From assembly GCA_934700385.1 (NCBI GenBank), contig CAKUXO010000021.1, positions 1-27,261 on the forward strand: a DNA stretch of 27,261 nucleotides, given 5' to 3'. A program made the translations under genes and the position numbers. Shown here one piece after another: positions 1 through 7,523 of the stretch. The stretch's first letter is position 1, and each line of letters begins with the position of its first letter. The notes below the pieces were generated by a model. It was not told the DNA's origin. It saw only the letters and a list, made by a program, of their open reading frames with translations, and made no database searches. This stretch comes from an uncultured Candidatus Melainabacteria bacterium (GTDB lineage: Bacteria; Cyanobacteriota; Vampirovibrionia; Gastranaerophilales; Gastranaerophilaceae).

Positions 1-548
1 GGTTTAGATAAATCAGAGCCAATTGCTTGAGCAATTGTATATGCTCTATTTTTAGCAGATTTTGCAGCTTTCGCTAAAAGTTCATTACAAATTGATTCAG
101 AATTTTCAATGCTAAAAACAGGGCTATCTACTCTTTTAACACCTGAATCCATCGCTAGTTTGATTATTGAAGAAATTTTATCAAGGTCATGAAGTGTTAC
201 TTCAAAGCCATTTGTAACTTCATATCTTTGAAAAATTCTTGTTTTATCTTTATAAGAATAAACATCTCTAACAGAAAAAGCTATTGTCTTAATTTGTTCG
301 TTTTGGGCTAATTTTGCTTTGATTTTTGTAATAGCGTCATTAGCTAGTTTATCATTTTTTTCTTTAATGTCAGATAAATTCATGCCTGAATTTTCAACAT
401 AAAATTTAATTTTAACGGTATCGGGTGCAACTTCTCTATTTTGATTAGCTTCAGATGAAATAGTTGATTCTAAAACACTATCAGCTAAAGTTGCCATAGG
501 GAATAATAAAGTTAAAGATAAACTACAAACAAGTAATTTTTTAAGCAT
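1..548 (-). CDS. SIMPL-domain (DUF541) secreted protein, 3' end cut by window edge
   Basis: The first 182 codons are visible, read from the ATG at 548; the C-terminus lies outside the window. Residues 1-22 form a Sec signal peptide (Lys-Lys, then a Leu-rich core, then ATLA before Asp-Ser). The mature part reads like the SIMPL family: an early APDTVKIKFYVE strand, a mid-region EVTLHDLDKISSIIKLA segment, and a late Ala-rich helix AAKSAKNRAYTIAQAIG, which matches the family's usual order. SIMPL proteins are periplasmic or outer-membrane associated and their biochemical role is poorly defined. The start overlaps the last 8 bases of ligA, and GGAGAGG inside the ligA 3' end is its ribosome binding site, so it is probably translationally coupled to ligA. 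Confidence 0.8.
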   Translation of the reverse strand, partial: MLKKLLVCSLSLTLLFPMATLADSVLESTISSEANQNREVAPDTVKIKFYVENSGMNLSDIKEKNDKLANDAITKIKAKLAQNEQIKTIAFSVRDVYSYKDKTRIFQRYEVTNGFEVTLHDLDKISSIIKLAMDSGVKRVDSPVFSIENSESICNELLAKAAKSAKNRAYTIAQAIGSDLSK

Positions 549-2565
549 TTTCCTCTCCATTTAATATTTTAATCAATTCTTCTTCATTTAAAATTTTAAC
601 GCCCAATTCTTTTGCTTTTGTTGCTTTTGAACCTGCATTTTCACCAATTATAACATAAGTTGTGTTTTTTGAAACGGAAGATGGTGTTTTTGCGCCTAAT
701 TCTTTTAATTTTGCTTGCGCAACATCTCTTGACATTGTTTGAAGTGTTCCTGTTAAAACAAAACTTTGTCCTTTTAATCTTAAATCTTTAAGGGTATCAT
801 ATTTGTTTTTAATGTTAACCCCTAGTTTAATCATTTCATCAATGGTTTTAAGATTATTTTCATCTCTAAAATAATCGAAAATACTTTTTGCCATTTTTTC
901 GCCGATACCATCAATGTTTCTAAGGCTTTCATAATCAGCAATTTTTAAATCATCAATCGTTTTATAATTTTGAGCTAAAATATCACTCGATTCTTTGCCT
1001 ACAAGCCTTATACCAAGGGCATTTATGAATTTTGAAAGAGTACAATTTTTAGAATTTTCAATTGCACTTAAAAGATTAGAAGCGCTTTTTTCTTTAATTA
1101 AATCAAGAGTTAAAAGCATTTCATTTGTTAATTTATAGATATCGCTAAAGTAATAAACATAACCTTTTTCAACAAGTTGATGAATAATGCTTTCTCCAAA
1201 GCCATCTATATCCATAGCGTTTTTTGAAACAAAATATTCAATTCTGCCTTTAATTTGAGCTTTACAACCTTGTTTGTTCGGGCAATATTTTGCAACTTCA
1301 CCTTCAACATCAATTAATTCAGTGTTGCAGCAAGGACATTTTGAAGGTAGGACAATCGGCTTTGAATTTGGTGTTTTTCTTGATTTAACAACTTTTGGGA
1401 TAATTTCAGCTGCCTTTTTGATTAAAACTTCATCGTTTAAGGCGATATTTAATCTTTCAATTTCATCAAAATTATACATTGAAGCCCTTGAAACAACGCT
1501 TCCTGAAAGGTTTACAGGGGTAATATTAGCTACAGGAGTGATGATACCTGTTCTTCCAACGCTGAATTCTACGCTATTTAGGGTTGACCAAACTTCTTCT
1601 GGTGGAAATTTAAACGCAGTTGCCCATTTTGGCGCTCTAGCGGTAAAACCTAAAATGTTTTGTTTTTCAATAGAATTAACCTTAATTACAACCCCATCAG
1701 TTGCATAGTTAAGTGTTTTTCTAAAGTCTTCCATTTCCTTGCAATATGAAATTACTTCATAAATATTTTTACAAATTCTATAGTTATTAACTTTAAAACC
1801 AAGTTTTTTACAAAAATCTAAGGCTTCAGAATGGGTTTTAATTCCATATTTTTTATCAATTATGGCTGCATAAATAAAAATAGATAAATCTCTTTTAGAT
1901 GTAACAGAGGGGTCAAGTTGTCTGATTGAACCGGCTGCAGCGTTTCTTGGGTTTGCAAAAGTTTTTTGATTATTTTTAATTTGATTTTGATTTAATTTTT
2001 CAAATGAAGTTATAGGCATATAAATTTCACCTCTAACTTCAATATCAATATCTTCAAAAAGTTTAAGAGGAATTGCTTTTATTGTTTTTAAATTATTGGT
2101 AATGTCTTCACCAATTGTGCCGTCGCCCCTTGTTAAACCTTTAGTAAAAACACCTTTTTCATAAGTTAAACTAATCGCCAAGCCATCAATTTTTAATTCT
2201 GAAACAAGTTCAACATCTTCAAAATTATCTCCTAAAAGATTTAATTGACTTGTTTTTGTTTCGCCAACATCTTTTAAAACCCTGTTATACCACTGTTTTA
2301 ATTCTTCATCATTATTAGAATTATCAAGTGAATAAAGTTTAACTTTATGAGGAACTTGATTAAATTTTTCGCTAATGCCGCCAACTCTTTGAGTAGGACT
2401 TTCAGGGGTAATTAAATCAGGTCTTTTTTCTTCTAATTCTTTTAATTCACGAAAAAGTTTATCATATTCCCAATCTTCAAGCTCGGGAGAGTCTTCAACA
2501 TAATATTTATATGAATTTATTTCAATTAATTTACGTAATTTTAATATTCTATCTTGTATATCCAT
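541..2565 (-). CDS. ligA: NAD-dependent DNA ligase LigA
   Basis: Joins nicked DNA strands using NAD+ in replication and repair. At 674 residues it is the usual family length. Visible parts in order: N-terminal NMN-binding helices with YYVEDSPELEDWEYDKLF (about 21-38), the adenylated lysine K125 in the KIDG motif (124-128 region), TRGDGTIGEDIT after it, the OB-fold region, a four-cysteine zinc finger at about 413-435 (CPCC then CPNKQGC), helix-hairpin-helix repeats (LGIRLVGKESSDIL, NIDGIGEKMAKSI) and a C-terminal BRCT domain starting near GQSFVLTGTL. The start codon leaves only 23 bp to the divergent decarboxylase gene and has no clear Shine-Dalgarno sequence. The downstream SIMPL gene overlaps its stop. 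Confidence 0.98.
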   Translation of the reverse strand: MDIQDRILKLRKLIEINSYKYYVEDSPELEDWEYDKLFRELKELEEKRPDLITPESPTQRVGGISEKFNQVPHKVKLYSLDNSNNDEELKQWYNRVLKDVGETKTSQLNLLGDNFEDVELVSELKIDGLAISLTYEKGVFTKGLTRGDGTIGEDITNNLKTIKAIPLKLFEDIDIEVRGEIYMPITSFEKLNQNQIKNNQKTFANPRNAAAGSIRQLDPSVTSKRDLSIFIYAAIIDKKYGIKTHSEALDFCKKLGFKVNNYRICKNIYEVISYCKEMEDFRKTLNYATDGVVIKVNSIEKQNILGFTARAPKWATAFKFPPEEVWSTLNSVEFSVGRTGIITPVANITPVNLSGSVVSRASMYNFDEIERLNIALNDEVLIKKAAEIIPKVVKSRKTPNSKPIVLPSKCPCCNTELIDVEGEVAKYCPNKQGCKAQIKGRIEYFVSKNAMDIDGFGESIIHQLVEKGYVYYFSDIYKLTNEMLLTLDLIKEKSASNLLSAIENSKNCTLSKFINALGIRLVGKESSDILAQNYKTIDDLKIADYESLRNIDGIGEKMAKSIFDYFRDENNLKTIDEMIKLGVNIKNKYDTLKDLRLKGQSFVLTGTLQTMSRDVAQAKLKELGAKTPSSVSKNTTYVIIGENAGSKATKAKELGVKILNEEELIKILNGEENA

Positions 2566-2588
2566 AGTTGTTATTTTAATATAAAAAT
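2566..2588. promoter_or_regulatory. 23-bp divergent intergenic region, probable back-to-back promoters
   Basis: Only 23 A/T-dominated bases separate the ATGs of ligA and the decarboxylase gene. TAATAT at 2578-2583 could be a -10 for the plus strand, with a weak TTGTAT at 2554-2559 inside ligA as -35. The minus strand offers TATATT. Neither gene has a Shine-Dalgarno sequence here, so transcripts may be nearly leaderless. This is a reading by eye. Confidence 0.35.
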
Positions 2589-3917
2589 ATGAGTATAATC
2601 AAACTTTTAAACAAAAAAATTGATAGAACAATTTTTACAACACCGTCACACAGTCAAAAACCGATGTTTTCACCTGAATATGCTTCATTTTATAAAAATG
2701 ACTTATCTGAAATTGTTGGTTTTGATAACCTTTCTTCGCCCTCTGGCGCTATTTTATTATCTCAAGGCAGAGCTTCTGATATTTATAAAACAAAACAAAC
2801 TTTTTATGTTGTACAAGGTGCAACAACGGCACTTTTGGCTGCTATGAAGGCATTAATTAACCCAGCTGATAGAGTTCTTGTTGCAAGAAATTGTCACAAA
2901 ACAATTTATAATGGATTAATTTTAACAGCCGGTTTTGTAGATTGGTTTATGACTGATTTTGACCCCGATTGGGGAATTTATACTTCAATTGATACTAAAA
3001 AACTTGAGGCAACTCTAAAATTAAATCAGTATAAAGTTTTTATTATGACAAGCCCAACTTACGAGGGTGTTAATTCTGATATAGAAGAAATTGCAAAAAT
3101 TTGTAAAAGATATGACACTTATCTTCTTGTTGATGAAGCGCATGGCGCATTATATAACTTTAGCGAATCCTTACCTAAAACTGCAATTGAACAAGGTGCG
3201 GATGTTAGTGTTAATTCTTTACATAAAACAGCTGGCGCACTTAATCAAACTGCACTTTTACATATTTCATCTTCAATTAGAAACATAGATACTTCAATTT
3301 TTCAAAAAGCACTTAATGTTTTTCAAACAACTTCTCCCTCATATCCACTTTTATCTAACATTGAAGCCTGTATTAATTTTTTAAATTCTAAAGAGGGCAA
3401 AAAAGAAATTGAAAATTTAATTTCTGAAATAGATAAATTTAAAAATGAATTAAAACGTTTCGGGGTTGAGTTTTATGAAGACGGACTTCAAGATTCAACA
3501 AAAATTCTTTTAAGAAAACAAGGAATTTCAGGTTTTGATTTATCGGACACCTTGTTTGATGAATATAATATTGAAGATGAAATAGCCAACAGCATTTCTT
3601 GCCTTTATTTAACCGGAATTGGAACAACAAAACAAAAACTTGATAAACTTAAAAACGCACTTAAAAAGGTGAAAACTAATCCATCTTTTGAATTTTCAAA
3701 AACAGATGATCAACCTTATCCTATGGTTAAATTACAGCCTGTTGACGCTTTTAAAAGAGAATTTTGTTATGTTAATAAAGAAGATGCACTTTTAAAAATT
3801 TCAAATTCTATGGTTCTTCCATATCCCCCTGGGATTGGAATTTTATACCCTGGAGAGGCAATTCAAAAGTGGCACCTTGATTATTTAAAAGATGATGTTG
3901 AAGTAATAGAAAGTTAA
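2589..3917 (+). CDS. Orn/Lys/Arg decarboxylase family PLP enzyme (probable arginine decarboxylase, short form)
   Basis: A fold-type I PLP-dependent decarboxylase acting on a basic amino acid, feeding polyamine synthesis; cytoplasmic. The PLP Schiff-base lysine is K213 in SLHKTAGALNQTALLH, and the PLP-contacting Asp is D182 in VDEAHGA. Other family signatures are VVQGATTALLAAMKAL (74-89), ARNCHKTIYNGL (99-110) and the late PYPPGIGILYPGE, so the chain is complete at 442 residues. This length matches the compact single-polypeptide group (Bacillus SpeA type), not the roughly 700-residue inducible enzymes with a wing domain. Substrate (arginine, lysine or ornithine) cannot be fixed from sequence. 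Three bases separate it from deoB, so the two are very likely co-transcribed. Confidence 0.88.
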   Translation: MSIIKLLNKKIDRTIFTTPSHSQKPMFSPEYASFYKNDLSEIVGFDNLSSPSGAILLSQGRASDIYKTKQTFYVVQGATTALLAAMKALINPADRVLVARNCHKTIYNGLILTAGFVDWFMTDFDPDWGIYTSIDTKKLEATLKLNQYKVFIMTSPTYEGVNSDIEEIAKICKRYDTYLLVDEAHGALYNFSESLPKTAIEQGADVSVNSLHKTAGALNQTALLHISSSIRNIDTSIFQKALNVFQTTSPSYPLLSNIEACINFLNSKEGKKEIENLISEIDKFKNELKRFGVEFYEDGLQDSTKILLRKQGISGFDLSDTLFDEYNIEDEIANSISCLYLTGIGTTKQKLDKLKNALKKVKTNPSFEFSKTDDQPYPMVKLQPVDAFKREFCYVNKEDALLKISNSMVLPYPPGIGILYPGEAIQKWHLDYLKDDVEVIES

Positions 3918-3920
3918 AAA

Positions 3921-5057
3921 ATGACTAAAAAAAGAGCAATTGTTGTTGTAATAGATTCCCTTGGTTGTGGCGCTATGGCTGACGCTGAGCAATATGGGGA
4001 TGATAAAACTTGTAACACCATTAAAAATATAGCTGATAAGGAAAATGGGCTTAATGTTCCTAATTTTGAAAAAATGGGATTAGGTAACATTTTAGATTTA
4101 AAAGGTGTTAAAAAAGTTGAAGATTTTACATCTGATTATGGAATTTTGGAATTAAAATCTAAAGGAAAAGACACAACAACTGGTCATTGGGAGATGATGG
4201 GTTTAATTTTAGATAATCCTTTTAGAGTGTATAAAAAATTTGATGATAAAATAATCGATGAATTTATTAAAAGAACAGGTTGCAAAGGAATTCTCGGAAA
4301 TTATCCCGCTTCAGGTACTAAAATTATTGAAGAATTAAATGAACAACATCAAAAAACAAAATTCCCAATAATTTATACTTCTGCTGATAGCGTTTTTCAA
4401 ATTGCTCTTGATATTGATTTAATTCCTGTTGAAACCTTGTATGCTTGGTCTAAAATTGCTCGTGAAATTTTAGACGAATTTAACTGTGGTGTTTCAAGGG
4501 TAATTGCTCGCCCGTATCAAATAATAAATTCAAAACCAACAAGAATTGGCGGTTTAAGACATGATTATTCTGTTGTTCCACCAAAAGACACTTTATTAAA
4601 TGTTTTAAACAAAAATAACAAAAAAACTCTTGGAATAGGTAAAATTTATGATATTTTTGTGGGTTCAGGGGTGAATGAAAAAGTTTTAACCAAGGGTAAC
4701 ACCGATGGTTTAAATAAAACCCTTGAAGCAATTAAAAATTCTGACGCTGATTTTATTTTTACTAATCTTGTGGATACTGATATGCTTTATGGTCATAGAC
4801 GTGATTCATTAGGTTATAAAAAAGCAATTGAAGAAATAGATAGCTATATTCCAAAGTTTCTTGAAGAATTAAAAGAAGATGATGTTTTAATTTTTACAGC
4901 TGACCATGGTTGTGACCCAACTTTTAGAGGAACTGACCATACTCGTGAAATGGTACCTTATTTAAAATATTCTAAAAAAACACAACCAAAACCAATCGGA
5001 ATAAAAGATTCTCTAAGTTATGTTTCAGAAGTTGTAAAAGAACACTTACTTTCATAA
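3921..5057 (+). CDS. deoB: Phosphopentomutase DeoB
   Basis: Interconverts (deoxy)ribose 1-phosphate and 5-phosphate in nucleoside salvage; alkaline-phosphatase superfamily, two Mn2+ ions, cytoplasmic. The metal and catalytic residues are in place: D12-S13 in VIDSLGCG, the phospho-accepting Thr in KGKDTTTGHWEMMG (81-94), D287 and H292 in VDTDMLYGHRRD, D328-H329 in TADHGCDP, and H340 in GTDHTRE. At 378 residues it is slightly short of the usual 390-405 but lacks no motif. The gene starts 3 bp after the decarboxylase stop without a strong Shine-Dalgarno sequence, which suggests translational coupling. A hairpin overlapping the stop codon ends the pair. Confidence 0.97.
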   Translation: MTKKRAIVVVIDSLGCGAMADAEQYGDDKTCNTIKNIADKENGLNVPNFEKMGLGNILDLKGVKKVEDFTSDYGILELKSKGKDTTTGHWEMMGLILDNPFRVYKKFDDKIIDEFIKRTGCKGILGNYPASGTKIIEELNEQHQKTKFPIIYTSADSVFQIALDIDLIPVETLYAWSKIAREILDEFNCGVSRVIARPYQIINSKPTRIGGLRHDYSVVPPKDTLLNVLNKNNKKTLGIGKIYDIFVGSGVNEKVLTKGNTDGLNKTLEAIKNSDADFIFTNLVDTDMLYGHRRDSLGYKKAIEEIDSYIPKFLEELKEDDVLIFTADHGCDPTFRGTDHTREMVPYLKYSKKTQPKPIGIKDSLSYVSEVVKEHLLS

Positions 5058-5086
5058 ACACGCAAAAAATATTTTTTACGTGTTTT
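5056..5086 (+). terminator. Hairpin terminator after deoB
   Basis: Arms AAACACG (5056-5062) and CGTGTTT (5079-5085) are continued inward by an A-run facing a T-run, with one C/A mismatch. The stem starts inside the deoB stop codon and ends in TTTT. It lies directly before the next start codon at 5089/5095, so it probably insulates the housekeeping pair from the accessory cluster, possibly incompletely. Confidence 0.6.
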
Positions 5087-5088
5087 AA

Positions 5089-7518
5089 ATGGGTATGAAA
5101 ATTTCACCCGTTAGTTTTGGAAACTCGCAAAAACATAGCTTAACATCTAACAACAAACCGCCTTTTTATCAAAAAATAAAAGGATTGCTTGCTGATACTT
5201 TTACAACCAACCCTATTAAACCAAGGGATGATTTTCATTCGCCTCAAAATGTTAAAGATAGAATAGAATTTTTAAAAACAAAAGATTTAGATGAAGAATA
5301 TGCTAGTAAATATGCAACTGAAATTCCTGAATCTCAATATAAAAAACTTTTAACTTTGCTTGATTTTGGCTTATCTACTTTTGAAATAGATTTAGCTTTA
5401 TCTTTAGATGATAAAACCTATCAAAGGTTTTTAGACTTGTTTTTTAGTGGCGTTGACGGTCATGAAATTAATAAATTTATTAATTTAGATGACAGTCAAT
5501 ATGAAAAATATAAAAAACTTGTTTCTCTTGGAATTGATACAATTTTTATTTTAAATATTTTAAATTATTCTCAAGAAGATTATAAAGATTTTTTAAGCTT
5601 CATTAAAGACGGCATTGGTACTGATGAAGCTATGTGTATGGTTAAATTAGACAAAGAAAATAGAGAAGAATTTTTAAATTTAGTTGCTCAAGATATTGAT
5701 TTTGATGTTGCTTTTGATATAGCAGATTATGAACCTGAAGTTAAAGAAACTTTTTATAATATGTTTTATGAGGGAATTCCTGCTAAAACGGCAAGTAATC
5801 TTGTTTATTTTGAAGGTGAAAATTTTGAAAAATTAAGAAATTATGCACTTCAAAATATAATAAATGATGAATGGGATTTTACTCAAATTCAAGATAGTTT
5901 AAATGAAGATAAGTTTGATTTAAGAGTTGTAGATAATCCTAAATTAAAAAATTTATTTTTAATTACTGATGTTCAACCGAATGACTTTGAATTTATTTGT
6001 TCACTTAATGATGATGAATTAGCTGAATTAGAAGATTTAGTTTATGATATTGAGCTTTTAGATTCATTTTTTAAATATTCTTCTGTTAAAGACTTGTTTT
6101 TAAATCGTAATAAATTTGATTATCAAGATATTATTGATAATTACCATGATAAATATGCTTTTCAAATTCAAAAACTACAAAACGGATTTGAGCCGATTTT
6201 ATCAGGAAGAAGTGTTGTATATAACGCTTTTGGTAATCAAAAAAAACATAAAGAAACTAAAACAATAACAATTTTACCTAATGGAAAAGAAATTAAAAAT
6301 GTTTTACTTAAAAATAAAAATAAAATTTCTAATTGGGATTTTAAAACTTCAAAAAGACAAATTTACCACACCCTTAACCCAGATAAAAGTATAAAAAATA
6401 GAACTGAAATAATTTTTGATAAAAATAATGAACCCGATAAAATTATCTATACTTCAAAATCACCTTATGTTGAAGGTGTTTTTGATGAAAGTGTTTATGA
6501 ATTAAAAAATTATCCACAAAATTTTGATATTATTTCAATGCTTGAAAATAATACCTTAGAAAATGGGAAAGTATTAGCGGCAACTCAAAAAATCTCTCCA
6601 AGTTCAACTGTTCATTTTGAAAATTTTGAAAGAAATGGCTGCAAAATAAGCCGTAAATATGCTCAATATAAAAATAAAAATGATGAATTGGTTAAATATC
6701 GCTATAGTTATAAAATTAAAGATGAAAATAATAAACCGATTTTAGATTTAGATAGAACTTGGAAGAAAAATCAAGATGGCTCAACAATTTCGATTGTTAA
6801 TGGAAAAGAATTTAGAGCTGAATTTGATGATGATGAAATGATAATTAAACTTAAACTTCCAAATGGTTTTGAAGATGAAATAGATTTATCTGACATTTTA
6901 TTTAGTCTTTCAGATTATTTTGGAGATGAAAGAAAAGAATTAATTGATTATTTTGGAAGTTATGAAAATTATTTAAAAAAGACTTATGAATTTTTAAAAA
7001 CCTTACCGCCAGATATTATTTCTAATGTTTTACTTTTTGCTGATAGAATACAAGTAAATCCGACTCTTGAAAATGACGGCAGCTTTATGCAAGGTGATGA
7101 TTCACAATTAAGAGGAATTAATACAAATCTTTCTAACATAACTTTATGCCATGAACTTGGTCATGCTTATGATTTTGAGGGTTATTCTTCTTATGAAAAT
7201 GGTGTAATCAGCTCTAATCCTGATTTAGTTAAAATTTATAATGATGAATTTAAAAAGTTTGCTAAAGATTATCCTTTAGCCGATCAAGATATTATTGAAT
7301 ATTTTTCACCTAATGGCGGAAGTGTTGATACAGGTTTAGCTGAATTAGTTGCTGAAAGTAATGTTTTATTTACAACTATTGAAGCAGACGCTTCAACAGC
7401 AGAAAGAAGCTATTATTTAGTTAAATATTTTCCTAAAACAATTGCTAAAATTTCAGAACTTTTTGAACAAAAAAATAAAAAAATATATAGTAAAATCCCC
7501 AGTGAAAATAAAGGTTAG
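5089..7518 (+). CDS. Repeat protein with C-terminal zinc metalloprotease domain resembling anthrax lethal factor catalytic domain
   Basis: 809 residues, no Sec signal and no membrane segment. The better start may be the second Met (5095), giving MKISPVSFG, which fits the N-terminal pattern of neighbouring genes. Residues 79-240 are six exact 27-residue repeats with a pattern of Leu/Tyr-Asp, Tyr at position 6, Phe-Leu at 9-10, Gly-Ile/Val at 16-17 and an Ala/Ile-rich end, likely an alpha-helical solenoid. Residues 370-600 look beta-rich with NG and DG turns. The end carries H688-E-L-G-H692 followed by E752 in AELVAES, the zinc ligand set of a gluzincin. The ELVAE spacing and a later AER...FPKT stretch recall the lethal-factor (ATLF-like) family. 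First gene of the accessory cluster. The protease fold is well supported; the target is unknown. Confidence 0.75.
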   Translation: MGMKISPVSFGNSQKHSLTSNNKPPFYQKIKGLLADTFTTNPIKPRDDFHSPQNVKDRIEFLKTKDLDEEYASKYATEIPESQYKKLLTLLDFGLSTFEIDLALSLDDKTYQRFLDLFFSGVDGHEINKFINLDDSQYEKYKKLVSLGIDTIFILNILNYSQEDYKDFLSFIKDGIGTDEAMCMVKLDKENREEFLNLVAQDIDFDVAFDIADYEPEVKETFYNMFYEGIPAKTASNLVYFEGENFEKLRNYALQNIINDEWDFTQIQDSLNEDKFDLRVVDNPKLKNLFLITDVQPNDFEFICSLNDDELAELEDLVYDIELLDSFFKYSSVKDLFLNRNKFDYQDIIDNYHDKYAFQIQKLQNGFEPILSGRSVVYNAFGNQKKHKETKTITILPNGKEIKNVLLKNKNKISNWDFKTSKRQIYHTLNPDKSIKNRTEIIFDKNNEPDKIIYTSKSPYVEGVFDESVYELKNYPQNFDIISMLENNTLENGKVLAATQKISPSSTVHFENFERNGCKISRKYAQYKNKNDELVKYRYSYKIKDENNKPILDLDRTWKKNQDGSTISIVNGKEFRAEFDDDEMIIKLKLPNGFEDEIDLSDILFSLSDYFGDERKELIDYFGSYENYLKKTYEFLKTLPPDIISNVLLFADRIQVNPTLENDGSFMQGDDSQLRGINTNLSNITLCHELGHAYDFEGYSSYENGVISSNPDLVKIYNDEFKKFAKDYPLADQDIIEYFSPNGGSVDTGLAELVAESNVLFTTIEADASTAERSYYLVKYFPKTIAKISELFEQKNKKIYSKIPSENKG

Positions 7519-7523
7519 ACTTT

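Noticed and set aside
1274..1708. 144-codon open frame antisense to ligA
   Set aside because: It lies wholly within a well-supported gene on the other strand, has no ribosome binding site, and its composition mirrors ligA codons.
5089..5094. First Met of the repeat/metalloprotease gene as the certain start
   Set aside because: The Met two codons later gives MKISPVSFG, matching the shared leader; neither start has a clear ribosome binding site, so I kept the longer frame but do not trust its first two residues.
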